Shown: positions 27,401 through 42,700 of the stretch, piece after piece | Position numbering within the stretch: the first letter of the stretch is position 1 | Layout: every line of letters starts with the position of its first letter | DNA from: Channallabes apus | Lineage: Eukaryota; Chordata; Actinopteri; Siluriformes; Clariidae | Length of the DNA stretch: 64,000 nucleotides | Direction: 5' to 3' | Assembly: GCA_030522415.1 (NCBI GenBank) | Contig: CM060127.1 | Location: 2,027,114-2,091,113, forward strand | The notes under the pieces: model-generated | The model's input: only the letters and a program-made list of their open reading frames with translations | Databases searched by the model: none | What the model was told of the DNA's origin: nothing | Translations under genes and position numbers: made by a program

Positions 27401-30400
27401 ATGTAAACAACGTAGCACCATTTTGGCTCCGGAGCGGCCGCTGCGTGCTACTGCCGCGCTGCTATCTTGGATCCATTCAGGATCTCACCAGGATCTCATT
27501 CAGGATCTCACCATTCAGGATCTCACCAGGACATTTACAATGGTTCATGTTCTTTGTAGTAACATATGTCGATGGCACAGGTGTTTGGTCAAACATATAA
27601 AAACCTGATCTTTTGCTGTTAATAAACAGAAACCTTTCTGTATTACAAGGAAAAAAAAGTGCTGAAACATACAGTATGTTCCATGGTGAACCAAAAATGT
27701 GTGTTTGTGTTTTACTGAGTATCTCCTGGCACCAGAAAAGCTTACCGAAGCACCGCGGACAGACTGAGCAACTCGCCTCTTCTACTACGCAACTTTAAAA
27801 ACTTTACACGTACGCACCATTGGGGGCGGAGTAACACACTCTGAGGACAACGCTAGTTTCTCCTTTCACATTGCTAACCATTCAACCACTCTCATTGATG
27901 GAGGCGTAAAAACACTGATATACAGTAAGTCACTCTGGATAAGAGAGTCTACTAAATGCAGGAAATGGAATGTAAAGTAAATGTAAAATGTTTGCTGAAA
28001 GTGAAACTTGCTAGCAGAGATTTAACCAAATATCTGATGTGGTGTTCCTATTGTTATCCCGTGCTGAAAACCCCAAAGTAATTTAAAGATTGTGCACCAA
28101 TTTGAGTTTTCATATTGGTAAGATGTATAAGAGACAACTGTTCAGCCCCATAAAAATTAACAGCTAAAAAACTATTCTGACCATGACTGTTTACTTTTCA
28201 AAGCTAATGTTAGTTAATGTTAGTTTGTGGTAGTGTGTTTTATACGAAATACTTTTCCGTAAAAAAAAAAAAAAAAGGCTTTAAGTTCAAAAAGTTGTGT
28301 CAGTGATGTGTCCTGCATTTCCAGTGTAACTCACCGGGCTGCTGACTGGATGTGAAATCTCTGATGGGACGTCTATCGGGCTCTCAACAGTCAGTGGCAT
28401 GTCTTGGACTTCATTAATGTTCGTAACCATGGAGGATTCGCTGCAGATCTGATGATAAAAAATATATATCTATTGTTTTCTCCAGCTGAGTTGATCAAAG
28501 TGCAGAAATTCATCTCCCATGTCCCCATTAGTTAAAACTATTAAAAAAAAAAAAAAAAAAGTGCTGCACTTACTGCACTTTCAATGTGAATAGTTTGGAG
28601 GTTCACTGCCCTGCAAAACAAAGTGCCATGCATGTGATAATACTGTTTTTACTAATATCGCACGTTCGTGAGAATATTTAGGTTATAGGTTGTAGAAAAA
28701 TGAAATCATACGTGTTAGTATCTGCATGAAGGGCCATTTGGACGGTTACAGTCTCGTCCGTCTTTGGTCCTTCTAGGATCGCATCTACATGCAAAAGGTC
28801 CTGTGAAGAGCAAAAATGCTTTACTAGAAAAGAAAAACTACAATAGTTTGTGTCAGTCATGTGTACAGCATTTCCAGTGTAACTCACAGAGGTGCTGATT
28901 GGATGTGAAATATCTGATGGGACGTCTGTCAGGTCTACAATGTCTTGGATTTCATTCATTTTCATAACTAAGGAGGATTCACTGCAAGTCTGAAAGATAA
29001 ATAAAAATATCAAATGCTGTCTACAGTTAAGTACCCCAGAGTCTCCCATGTCCCTTTAGTAAAAACTGTAAAAAGTGCTGCACTTACTTCACTTTCATTG
29101 TGAATAGTTTTGAAGTTCACTGCCCTGAAAAACAATTATTATAGTAAAATTATATTAAAATGATACTTTCATGAGTATTTTTATGTTGTAGTTTTAGGAA
29201 ATTGAAATCATACGTGTTAGTATCTGCATGAAGGGCCATTTGGACGGTTACAGTCTCGTCCGTCTTTGGTTTTTCTACGATCGCATCTACATGCAAAAGT
29301 TCCTGTGAAGAGCAAAATGTAAGCATTAGGTCTCCTGCTTTTAGGTAAGGTGGCACCAATACAATCGAAGATGTATAAATTTAAATAAACTGTAAGCGTT
29401 AAATGCTTGTGTACCAAATGCTTCATCAAAAAAAAAACAAAGAACTACAATAGTTTGTGTCAGTCATGTGTACAGCATTTCCAGTGTAACTCACAGAGGT
29501 GCTGATTGGATGTGAAATCTCTGATGGGACGTCGGTCACCAACATGTCTCGAGTTTCGTCCATTTTCACAACCATGGAGGAATCACTCCAGTTCTGATAA
29601 ACACATTAAAGAATTTCTATAATATATTTATCAAACAAACTGTCTAGGAAATCATTATTCAATGGCTCACTTACTTCAACAAGTCCAAAGTATTTGATGA
29701 CAACATCTCCAGAAATACCAAGTGCAGAAACATTCAGTAAAGGAATGCGGTGTTTAAATGTACAGAGTCGCGAGTCGTTCACATAGACCTGTAGAAGCAG
29801 AGTACATTTTGGTGTTTGTCCATTATAGGAGTTTGGTATTTTGTGTCCATGTCTGCTTACTGATTTAGGAAGCACACCTCATATCCCTCTGAGTTGATGA
29901 CAATGAACATACTCAAGGTTGCTTCCTTAGTAAAGGCTGTGACAGAGGCGTGTTCCTCAGTCTCCCAACTCCCATTTCTAAAGCTGTTTAGGGCGACTAT
30001 ATCACCAATCCGAGGGCTGATGTGGAAAGCGATGTCATCACCTTCAGACTCACCCGTCAGGAGATTTATTGTAAACCTGAGAAGAAGAAAAAAACATAAT
30101 TAAAATGTTGGATTCACTGTGAATGTTTTAAAAGTTCAGGGCAGCACCAAAAAAAATGTCATGTTAATGATAACTGATTTTTATTGCGTTTGTCCCTCTT
30201 AGATGTAATTCTCCAAGTGAAATTGTTTTAAGTTCAGCAACTGACAGAAACATGAAATCATACTCTTTGGCATCTGCTGTAAGAGCCCCGTGAAACACTA
30301 CTGCCATGTCTGTCTTTAATCCTCCTGGAATCTCGCCTACATATGGAAGTTCCTGTAACAAAAAAATACAAAATAGGTTGTCTTAGGTAAAGAGTTTCTT

Positions 30401-30660
30401 TCTGAAGATCCAGATTTTAAATTGCTGTTAGAAATTGACATACACTGAATATGAATGTCATACCAAAATTGGGCTTTTATTGGTTTAATTGAACTTGTGT
30501 TTTTCTGGGGCAGAATGATTGTACAAGATAAATATTTAATTGAGGAAACCAAGAACTTGGAGTAAATTTTTACGCATGGTCAAAGTTAAACATACACCCA
30601 TTTAGATTATTAATATACATATAAACATGAAAAAATATATTTTAAAATGTAATATAAAAA

Positions 30661-30747
<87 letters not shown>

Positions 30748-33700
30748 TTCTAATGTGAAGTGACTTCTGCTAAAAGCTCTAAGTCTACAGGGAAAAGATA
30801 CATAGGAACCTTCTGCTCATGATCCTTGCACGTTCCACAGCCTCTTCTATTCTTCTACTTAACACAATAGCTCCTCAAAGTGGCACATTCCACAGAAACT
30901 GTCATTCTGTCAATCACTTAGAAAATCTATGCTGCTAGATCGCCAAAATGTCATCTATCCTCATCTTACTGGACTTCTCAGCAGTGTCTGACATGGTAAA
31001 CCACAAGACTCTGTTATCTATGCATGATCCTTGGAATCTGTGGCACAGCATGGCAATGATGTGCCGCCTACCTAGAAGTTTAGAGTCAAAATAGAGGGGA
31101 TCAAAATTTGCTCCATGTACACTCTTCACTGGCATTCCACAAGGCTCAGGACTTAGTCCTCTTCTGTTCTCCCTCTATGTTCGATCTCTCGTTGAGGTCA
31201 TCTCCTTGCACAGCTTTTCTTACTATCATCCTGCAGATGCCACTCAACTCTGAGAGACCTGAAGAAAGGCATTGATGCTTTTATTAGTTTGCAGGGTCAC
31301 AATGTGTGCCTGTGATGGGTGTATGGCTAAATCATCTGTCAATCCTTGCTCACTGCTCTTCTACAGGTGTGCAAAGGGGCAGGGCAGCAGGAATGAGCAC
31401 AGCTGGTGACTTGTTATCCTTAATTAATCTTGGGCTTTTCCTGCGTTATAAAACCAAAGCGGGGAGTATAGCTGGATGTCCTGGCAGTGGCATGCAAGCG
31501 GGGTGATGTAATGTGCCCCAGGGACTTCAAAGGCCATAGAACTGAAAGCTGCTGTTTGAGCTCTATGTTGAGGACAGCCGCGAGCTTCTGAGGCAATGTG
31601 TATCCATGCTAAAACCTTCATTCACAGCCGGGAAAGCTGTTGAACTTCTGCCTGAGGCTGCCCCCAAAGGAGAGCTGGGAGGGGCCATTTGACCAAGTCA
31701 GCGGAAAGAGTTGCTTCAGGAGCCTGCAGGAGATCCTGCCAATGCGTGCCCACTCTGCCCGCTGCCATTGCTTTCCAGCCTTGTGCCCGCATGTCAGCTG
31801 AGAACTGCCTCCAGACCTGCACATGCACACACCTTTACAACTTTCTATCCATACTTCAACCCTTTCCTCCCCCATTTTTCTAAATAAAATTCCCCTCATT
31901 CCTGCTTGTAGTACCACCCATGCATTAAACCCCTTACAGTGGCTAGGCTATTGCAATGCTCTTTATGTTGGAGTCACTTAATCTTGTCTGCATCACCTGC
32001 AACTTGTGCGGAATGCTGCGACCCGTATGCTGACTAACAGTCGTAAACATGATCACATCACACCAATCCTGTTCCGTTTCAAAAGCTACACCCGATGCTG
32101 CGTGAAAACACTATTGGGAACGCTCTTTGTTCTACTGGTTGTTGAAGCATGTGTGTCGAACACGCCAAAGTTTGGCTTATATAACCTCGGTCAGGTGACG
32201 TCATTTGATTATGTCCACCTGGAGGTTATAAATAGGCATGAACCGGAAACATCCTCTTTTTTGTCTTCAAGGATGGCATTGTGTGTGCGTGTGTGCAAAT
32301 CTGTGTTTTTGAATACTGCGCGGCAGTTAAAAAAAATTATAAAGCAGAAAGCAAAAGTAAAATGGCGGAGTTAGAAAAGAGATGTTTACCTTCTCGATGA
32401 TGATGATCGCCACGCATTCTGCGTTGAATATTTGGGAGAAGAGCACGCTATGCTCGGGCTCGAGGGAGAATGTGAGCACTGTGATCTCTTCTCAATCAGA
32501 GTGCTTCATGCCTGGCCCGCGTTCTTTAAGGGGAAATCGCGAGCCACGACTTTGAAGGGAAAGCACGTTAGATGGATACACCCATTTCTCTTGTGCTCTC
32601 AACGAATCGCGAGCCTCTCGTGATGAGCGAGTGTACGAGGAGTTACTTGAGGTGGTACCTAGGGTAGTCGAACGCCTACAGCTTGACTGGCTGAAACAGG
32701 AGCACGAGACCCCCAAACGCTCAAAGCTAGAGGACAGGTTTCTGTCGGGTGGCGGGGGGAAGGGCCTCAATGGTCCCTCCCCTTCTTTGGTGACCACCAT
32801 GACGAGGTGACTCATTCATGGAGTAATTTTTATTCGTCCTGTGTCTTTATACCATCGACGTCGATTTATTTGACTATCGTTGATGCAAAGGCATGGGGCT
32901 ATATTATAATGCCCTAGATTGAAGAGACGCTTGTGGGTTCTCTCTCTCTCCTGGGAGCTCATCATCATTGAAAAAGCCCACTCTCCCCACTAAGCCATGC
33001 ACACTAACATCTTTGCTAGTAAGGAAAGCTTTTCAAGCAGCGAGTCAGGCTGGTGCTGCCCTGCACACCATGGCGGCTCTGCAGACGTACCAGGCTGACC
33101 TGCTGAAGGACTTGAGCACTGGCGGGTCCATTGCCGAAGGGGCATTTTCAGAGCTGCGCCGAGCCACGGATTTGTCTCTTCGTGCGACCAAGCAGTTCTA
33201 TGGCTGCCATGGTTGCCATGGAGCGTATCTGCAGCTCAACCTCAAAAACATCAAGGACAAAGACCGCACTTTCCTCCTTGATGCCCCCATCTTGCCTTCG
33301 GTCTATTTGGCAATGCCGCCAACACCGTCACCATCAGGTTTCGGGAGGCTAAGCGCTACAAGGAAGTGTTTGTGAGGTTTCTTCCCGCCGTGCTCAAGAG
33401 TTGGAGCTGTTGGCCACCCAGTCCCAACCAGGTCCGGTTTCCTTGAGGCATGAAGCACAGAAAGAGAGTTTGGCAAGACGAGCACCCCCTAGATGGCACT
33501 GAGGTGCGGCTCGCCGCGCTTCACAGTCTGCCTCAAGGAGACCGGACCTGTGGATCATCATCTCCTCTGAAAGGAAGTCCCATAGATGACTGGTTGATTT
33601 TGGCTCAGTCTCTGGAGCTAGCACTTCGACATCAGGATGTCATCCTAGCTCATCTCAAATCTCTAGGGTTGAGACTCAATGCCAAGAAAAGCGTTCTCTC

Positions 33701-36700
33701 TCCTGCTCAGAGGACAACTTATTTGGGGGGTCGTACGCATGCACAGCTGTCTTCTGCACGTATTGAATCCATTCTAAATACCCTAAAGAAGATCAAGCTA
33801 GGCCAGAAAGTGACTTTTCGTTACTTTCAGAAAATCCTAGGTCATTGGGTGAGGGATGCTATTGCCCTAGTCTACGAGACGTGTGGTCAGACTTCACCTC
33901 TAGGAGTTAGAGTCCATTCAACTAGGGGGCTTGCATCGTCAATGGCTTTGACTAAAGGTATCCCTTTGCAGCAAGTATAGGGCCAGGGGTAGCTCAGTGG
34001 TTAAGCCATTGGACTACAGCTCGGAAGGTCCCACCATGTTTTCGTTTTATGCTTATTTATAATCTCTAGGTGCACATAATCAAATGACATCACCTGACCG
34101 AGGTTATACAGCCTTTTCATGCAGCATCTCGTTCCCGCTTTTTCAGGGAACAGGGTTACAGTCAAGTAACCCAGAACTGTACCGGAAACCAATGGAAGGA
34201 ATACGTGATGTATTCCTTCCAAGATGGAGTGTAGTGGAGATGGTGTCGTCCCTTGAGCGGTTAGGACGGTACACAAAAAAAAAGCACTTCATGATGGTGG
34301 GTGTAAGTGCAACGGGACAGTAGTCATTGAGACAGGACACAGACAAGACTTCTTGGGCATGGGGACAATGGTGGTGGCCTTGAAGCACGTGGGAATGACG
34401 GCGCTTCTCAGCAAGATGTTGAAGATGTTGGTTAGAACATCTGCCAGCTGTTCCTCACATTCTCTGAGCACGCTGCCTGGGATGTTATCTGGTCCAGCAG
34501 CTTTACGTAGGTTAACTCTGCATAGAGTTTTCCTCACATCAGCTGTAGTAAGACACAGCACCTGGTCGTTCGGAGGAGGGGTGGTCTTCCTCGCCACCAC
34601 GTCGTTATACCTGTCGAACCGAGCATAGAAATTGTTCAGCGCATCTGGGAGGAAGCCGTCACCGTCACAGGCAAGTGATGTCGTCCTGTAGTGAGTGATG
34701 GCTTGTAATGCCTGCCGCATGCGCCGTGTGTCTCTGCTGTCTCTGAAGTGGTTGCTTGCTCTTCTAAGGGCCACCTTGTCTCCCGCTTTGAAGGCAGAGT
34801 CTCAGGTCCTTAGAAGTGCATCCACTTCCGCAATAATCCACGGATTCTGATTGGGTCGTGAGATGATGCTCTTGGAGACAGTGACGTCATCGGTGCACTT
34901 ATTGATGTAGCTGGTCACTGATGACGTGTAATACTCCAAGTCAGTGAAGTCGCTGTAAGTTGTGTGTTTGTGTTTGTATCTCCTGGCACCAGAAAAGCTT
35001 ACCGAAGCACCGCGGACAGACCGAGCAACTCGCCTCTTCTACTACGCAACTTTAAAAACTTTACACTTACACACCATTGGGGGCGGAGTAACACACTCTG
35101 AGGACAACGCTAGTCTCTCCTTCCACTTGCGTGAGCTCACAGATGCCTTGGTCAAAGGTACAAACAATGGGGTGATCGATCTTTTGCAGTGGCCGGTCCT
35201 AAACTCTCGAACGCCATTCCACCAGTGTTAAGTTATATTACTGACTGTTTGAAGCAAAACTTAAAACTTATTTATTTGATTTTGGTATTTAATCAGTTTA
35301 AGTGTTTTGTTTTGTATACCATCTTTTATTGCTATCTTATTGCTATTTTATTGTCATTTCCTCTCCTTTCCTTTCGCCGGCATCTCATCTTGGATGGCAG
35401 CTCATCAACTGAAACTTACAGTTATCTCAGTAAAACCAAACTGCTGTCTATCCCAGGTGATTCATAACCCGTGTCTTATGATCTCCCTGGACAAATAACA
35501 GATTATACCTTAACTCAATGCCTTTGGGTAACTCTGGACAATCAACTGTCCTTTTCCTTTCACATTGCTAACCATTCAACCACTCTCATTGATGGAGGCG
35601 TAAAAACACTGATATAAGTCACTCTGGATAAGAGAGTCTACTAAATGCAGGAAATGGAATGTAAAGTAAATGTAAAATGTTTGCTGAAAGTGAAACTTGC
35701 TAACAGAGATTTAAGCAAATATCTGATGTGGTGTTCCTATTTTTATCCCGTGCTGAAAACCCCAAAGTAATTTAAAGATTGTGCACCAATTTGAGTTTTC
35801 ATATTGGTAAGATGTATAAGAGACAACTGTTCAGCCCCATAAAAATTAACAGCAAAAAACTCTTCTGACCATGACTGTTTACTTTTCAAAGCTAATGTTA
35901 GTTAATGTTAGTTTGTGGTAGTGTGTTTTATACGAAATACTTTTCTGTAAAAAAAGGCAGAAAAGACTTTAAGTTCAAAAAGTTGTGTCAGTGATGTGTC
36001 CTGCATTTCCAGTGTAACTCACCGGGCTGCTGACTGGATGTGAAATCTCTGATGGGACGTCTATCGGGCTCTCAACAGTCAGTGGCATGTCTTGGACTTC
36101 ATTAATGTTCGTAACCATGGAGGATTCACTGCAGATCTGATGATAAAAAATATATATATATTGTTTTCTCCAGCTGAGTTGATCAAAGTGCAGAAATTCA
36201 TCTCCCATGTCCCCATTAGTTAAAACTATTTTTAAAAAAGTGCTGCACTTACTGCACTTTCAATGTGAATAGTTTGGAGGTTCACTGCCCTGCAAAACAA
36301 AGTGCCATGCATGTGATAATACTGTTTTTACTAATATCGCACGTTCTTGAGAATATTTAGGTTGTAGTTTGTAGAAAAATGAAATCATACGTGTTAGTAT
36401 CTGCATGAAGGGCCATTTGGACGGTTACAGTCTCGTCTGTCTTTGGTTTTTCTACGATCGCATCTACATGCAAAAGTTCCTGTGAAGAGCAAAATGTAAG
36501 CATTAGGTCTCCTGCTTTTAGGTAAGGTGGCACCAATACAATCGAAGATGTATAAATTTAAATAAACTGTAAGTGGTAAATGCTTGTGTACCAAATGCTT
36601 CATCAAAAAAAAAAAACAAAGAACTACAATAGTTTGTGTCAGTCATGTGTACAGCATTTCCAGTGTAACTCACAGAGGTGCTGATTGGATGTGAAATCTC

Positions 36701-39700
36701 TGATGGGACGTCGGTCACCAACATGTCTCGAGTTTCGTCCATTTTCACAACCATGGAGGAATCACTCCAGTTCTGATGAACACAAAAGAATTTCTATAAT
36801 ATATTTATCAAACAAACTGTCTAGGAAATCATTATTCAATGGCTCACTTACTTCAACAAGTCCAAAGTATTTGATGACAACATCTCCAGAAATACCAAGT
36901 GCAGAAACATTCAGTAAAGGAATGCGGTGTTTAAATGTACAGAGTCGCGAGTCGTTCACATAGACCTGTAGAAGCAGAGTACATTTTGGTGTTTGTCCAT
37001 TATAGGAGTTTGGTATTTTGTGTCCATGTCTGCTTACTGATTTAAGAAACACACCTCATATCCCTCTGAGTTGATGACAATGAACATACTCAAGGTTGCT
37101 TCCTTAGTAAAGGCTGTGACAGAGGCGTGTTCCTCAGTCTCCCAACTCCCATTTCTAAAGCTGTTTAGGGCGACTATATCACCAATCCGAGGGCTGATGT
37201 GGAAAGCGATGTCATCACCTTCAGACTCACCCGTCAGGAGATTTATTGTAAACCTGAGAAGAAAAAATGTATTACAAGGAAAAAAATTTGCTGAAACTTA
37301 TGTTCCATGGTGAACCAAAAATGTCATGTTCATGATCACATTTTTATTGCTTATGTCCCTCTTAGATGTTAACTTTAAGTTCCACAACTGGCAGAAACAT
37401 GAAATCATACTCTTTCGCATCAGCTGGAAGAGTTCCTTGAAAGACTACTGCCATGTCTGTCTTTAATCCTCCTGGAATCTCGCCTACATATGGAAGTTCC
37501 TGTGAAGAACAAAAAAATGGAAAAAAAAAAAAAAAAAAAAACAGGTTGTCTTGTAGGCAAAGAGTTACTAACTGAAAATCAATGTAAAGAGTTATGGTCA
37601 GAAGTTTACAAACACTCAAGAACATGAATGTTACACCAACATAAGACTTTTAATGAGTTCTTTGAACTTGTGGTTAGTAATAAAGAGAACCCCCAATTAT
37701 ATTGAGTTAAATGTGTCATTTTACATTTACATTTAGGTATTTGACAGACGTTATCCAAAGCAATTTATAAAAGTGCTTTCAAGTTTTCTTCATTGGATAG
37801 ATCCTTACACTGGGTTACTAGGTTGCTAACTAAGTATCATAGTCACACACTGTTGGGAAGGATTTTTTTTCCATGCGGGGATGGGTGTGGAATTAAACCA
37901 AATATATAAGAAATAGATAGGTCTTTAGTTGTTGCTTAATGATTGCAAGTGACTCATTTATATGGACATCTAGAGGAAGTTCATTCCACTACGTAGGTGC
38001 CAGACCAGAAACAGCCTAAATGCACGTCTTCCTTGATGTCTGAGAGATGGTGGGACCAGCCGAGCAGTGCTGGAGGATCTGAGGGAACGTGGTGCGGTAC
38101 GGGGTGTGATTAGAGCTGGGAGGTAACTGGTGCTGGGCCATTTTATAGCATTGTAGGCGAGCATCAGTTTTGAGTTTGATTCAGCAGTTACAGGAAGTGG
38201 AGAAGTGGGGTGCTGTGGGAGAACTTGGGAAGGTTGAAGGGAAATCCAAGATGGCGCCGGTGAGGTCGGCTGCCGTCACGACTGCTCCGACCACCTTTTC
38301 TTTGTTTTTGTTCTTTAAGTTAGTTTTCAGTGTTTTAAAATCGGCAAAATCACCACCATTGAGTACATTAGGTATGATAGAGACACTCTTGTTTCTATTG
38401 GTATACAATGTACTCACAATTCGACAGTTTTAACTCCGGATCCGAGCTGGCCGAGTGAGATCCTGAGGGAGAACAATGGACGCGACGCGAAGCGACGAAC
38501 CCGAGGGAAACGAGCTGGTGTGAGGAACCGGCTCCGAGCCCGTGCACACCGCACACCTCTGCCTAGCATCCTGCTCGCCAACGTCCAGTCACTGGAGAAC
38601 AAGCTCGATGACCTCAGGGCCAGGATAAAGTTCCAGAGAGACATTCGGGACTGCAATCTCCTCTGCTTCACCGAGACATGGCTGAACCCAGCGGTGTCAG
38701 ACCACGCCATACAGCCGGCCGAGTTCTTCTCGGTTCACCGCATGGACAGGACGCGGGACTCTGGGAAGTCAAGGGGAGGCGGCGTGTGCTTAATGGTGAA
38801 CAACAGCTGGTGCAACAGCGCGAGCGTTGTTCCTCTTACACGCTCCTGCACACCAAACCTGGAACTACTGTCCATCATGTGTCGTCCATTTTATCTTCCA
38901 CGGGAGTTCACATCGGTCATAATCAGTGCCGTTTACATCCCACCACAAGCAGACACTAACACTGCCTTATGCGAGCTGCATGAGGCGCTCACACAGCACC
39001 AGACACAACACCGGGACGCTGCGCTCATTGTGGCAGGGGATTTTAATAATGCCAACCTCAAACGCGCAGCGCCGAACTTTTATCAGCACATCACCTGCCC
39101 CACCAGGGGCGAAAGGACACTGGACCACTGTTATACCACGGTCAAAGACGGTTACAAGGCACAATCTCGTCCAGCGTTTGGTAAATCCGACCACGCCGCC
39201 ATCTTCCTTATGCCAAAATATAAACAAAGGCTGAAACAGGAAGTTCCGGTTCAGAGGGAGGTCGCGCGCTGGACGGACCAATCGGTGGCCGCGTTACAGG
39301 ACGCACTCGATGACGCAGACTGGGACATGTTCAGAAACAGCTCCGATGATGACGTCAGCGTGTTTACGGAAGCGGTTGTGGGATTTATTGAAAAGCTGGT
39401 AGACGATATGGTAGAGAAAAAGACTATCAGAACGTTTCCCAACCAGAAGCCGTGGGTGGATAAAACCATCCGCGACGCTCTGAGATCTCGCACAGCTGCC
39501 TACAACACGGGACTTGCATCGGGGGACATGGAACCGTACAAGCCTGCGTCATATAACGTCCGGAAGGCGGTGAAAGAGGCGAAGCAGCGCTACGGGAGAA
39601 AACTAGAGTCACAGCTTCAACAGAGTGACTCTAGGAGCCTGTGGCAGGGACTGAGAACAATAACGGACTACAAAGCACCAGCATCCGGTATGACGAACGC

Positions 39701-42700
39701 GGACGCGACTCTGGCAGACGAGCTCAACATCTTCTATGCTCGCTTCGAGGCTGCAGCTAAAGACGCTAGCGATGCTAATGCTAACGGCGCTAATGCTAAC
39801 GGCGCTAATGCTAGCGGCGCTAACGGCTGCAGACAGGAAGACACAGCCAGCACCGGGAACGCGCTCATCATCTCCGAGCATGACGTGAGGAGAGCCTTCA
39901 AGAGAGTGAACACCAGGAAAGCAGCAGGACCAGATGGCATCTCAGGCCATATCCTCAGAGCCTGCGCAGACCAGCTAGCACCTGTGTTCACTGAGATATT
40001 CAACATCTCTTTATCTCAGTCGGTGATCCCCACATGCTTCAAAGAGTCCATCATTGTTCCTGTTCCAAAGAAACCACATCCTGCTTCTCTCAATGACTAT
40101 CGCCCTGTAGCTCTCACCTCAGTAGTGATGAAGTGCTTTGAACGCCTTATCAGAGACTTCATCATTTCTTCACTACCCGACACACTGGACCCACTACAGT
40201 TTGCATACCGTCAGAACCGCTCCACAGACGATGCAATCGCTCATCTCCTCCACACATCACTCACTCACCTGGACACTAGGAAAGGGAATTATGTTAAAAT
40301 GCTCTTCATCGACTACAGCTCTGCTTTTAACACAATAATTCCCTCCACACTCACCACCAAGCTGGAGCACCTGGGACTCAGCTCATCTATATGTCAGTGG
40401 ATCTCCAATTTTCTGACTGGCAGACCACAGGCAGTAAGGATGGGCGGACATATCTCAGCCACACTCACTCTTAGCACTGGAGCCCCCCAAGGTTGTGTTC
40501 TGAGCCCCCTGCTGTACTCTTTGTACACCCACGACTGCGTGGCCACTACCAACTCCACCTCCATCATCAAGTTTGCTGACGACACCGTCGTGGTCGGACT
40601 GATCACCAACAATGATGAGTCGGACTACTTAGAGGAGATTGGAAATCTGGAGAACTGGTGCCAGAGGAACAATCTCCTCCTGAACGTCAGTAAGACAAAG
40701 GAGCTGATAGTGGACTTTAGTACAAAGCAGGAGAGGAACTACCAGACCCCCGTCATCAACAGGAGCCCAGTGGAGAGAGTGGACAGCTTCAGATACCTCG
40801 GTGTTCACATCACGCAGGACCTATCATGGTCCTGTCACATCAGCACCGTGGTGAAAAAAGCCCGGCAGCGTCTCTACCACCTCAGACGCTTGAGAGACTT
40901 TAGACTGCCCTCCAAGGTGCTCAGGAACTTCTACTCCTGCACCATAGAGAGCATCCTGACGAGAAATATCACGACCTGGTTCGGGAACAGCACCATGCAG
41001 GACAGACAAGCTCTACAGAGGGTGGTGCGATCAGCCGAGCGCATCATCCGCACTGAGCTCCCTGACCTACACTCCATCTACAGCAAGCGGTGCTGGACTA
41101 AGGCCAGGAAGATCATGAAGGACCTCAGTCACCCCAGTAATGGACTGTTCTCTTTGTTGCGGTCTGGGAAGAGATTCCGCTCCCTAAAGGCCAACACAGA
41201 GAGACTGAGGAGGAGCTTCTTCCCGCAGGCGATAAGGTCTCTCAATCATCAATCATCACTACACCACACAGGACTAATAACATCTTTTAAGCTCACAACA
41301 CTGACTGAACAATCATGGACACATTCATACACACTTGCACTAAATACTCATACATCTGGACAATTGCACATGTCACCTCCATGCATATTTGCACAACCAC
41401 TGACACTTTAATCATATATTTTTGCAATATTTTATTATGCCTTATGCACAGTTAATTTTACTAGTTAAAATTATTTCTTTAGTATTTACTTTTTATTGAT
41501 TATTTATTTTACGTACAAGATTTTATTTTCTTTTTTTAAGGTCACTGGCGGTCGTATAAAGCATTTCACTGCATATTATAGTGTGTATGATTGTGTATGT
41601 GACCAATAAAATTTGAATTTGAATTTGAATTTGAAGGTTGAAAACAAGCCATGCAGCTGCATTCTGGATCATCTGCAGAGGACGAATGTTGGACAGAGGC
41701 AGACCTGCCAGGAGTGAGTAACAGTAGTCCAGTCATGAAAATAACAAGGGACTGAACAAGCACTTGAGTAGCCTATATGGGGACAAATGGACAAATTCTT
41801 CTGATGTCGTAAAGAAGAAATCGACAAGAGTGAGTAAGGTTAGCAATGTGTGAAGAAAATGACAGATGATTGCCCAGAGTTGCCCCAAGTAAAAGAGTGA
41901 TCTGATTGTTGTCCAGGGAATTTATTTTGGGTTTTCTGATATTAGCACAGGTCAAAATTATACATTCACCCCCTTTATCATTCATTCTGTGGGGCAGAAA
42001 GTCCCACTAATTTTCTAAGCCTGAGTGAGGCCTCTCAGCATCCTGTTAGTGATAATGATGGCATCCAGCTGGTAGCTTCTCTGTGCAACAGAAAAACTGA
42101 GCGTGTGCCAGCATTAATAGGATTAACCAACACACAAAACAACAGGAAAGTCTAAGAAGCTCAATGCAGATCAGAAAAAAGGGATGATAGTTTTCCTTTT
42201 AGCAAAACCTCTCAGAGCCATTTCTAAACCATTGCAGACTCCAAGATCAGTTCAAACCAACTGTATATAAGTACACGTTATTGGGAGGTGGATCTACTCT
42301 GCAAGGTCTGGCAGAAAACTGGTTAAAATGTTGAGACACAACCCATGAACCAGCAAGACACAGGCATGCCATGATCTAGAAGATGCTAGAACACCAGGGT
42401 CACTGTTTACAGTCAAGCCAGTTTTACATCACCATCGAATAAAATGCCGATGTCCAAGAAAGAAACGCCTCCTAGAAAATCCACAGCTTCAAGCTTTACT
42501 AAGAATTGTAGCTGATCACATGAACAAAGATGAAGCCTTCAGAAGTAAAGTTCTCATCAGATGTATGTTTGGTAAAGGTGAGATATTCATCTCCAAGGAC
42601 ACTGTAGCAGCTGTTCAGCAGGGAGGGGGCATCACACTCTGGCACTGTTTTGCTGCTAGTGAAACTGATGCACTGCACAAAGTGGACGGTATCATGAAGT

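Larger units (their letters stand above)
37725..41990 (-). mobile_element. Older LINE RT fragment (minus), split by a LINE
   Basis: 41985-41643 encodes, minus strand, [20 protein letters not shown] and [13 protein letters not shown]. 38164-37970 continues with [20 protein letters not shown] and [16 protein letters not shown]. The 3' tail (ATTTACATTTAG, reversed) is near 37725. The plus-strand LINE at 38239-41632 is inserted within it. Confidence 0.72.

Noticed and set aside
38678..39612. Several shorter frames overlapping the LINE
   Set aside because: Shadows of the endonuclease-RT frame in GC-richer sequence.
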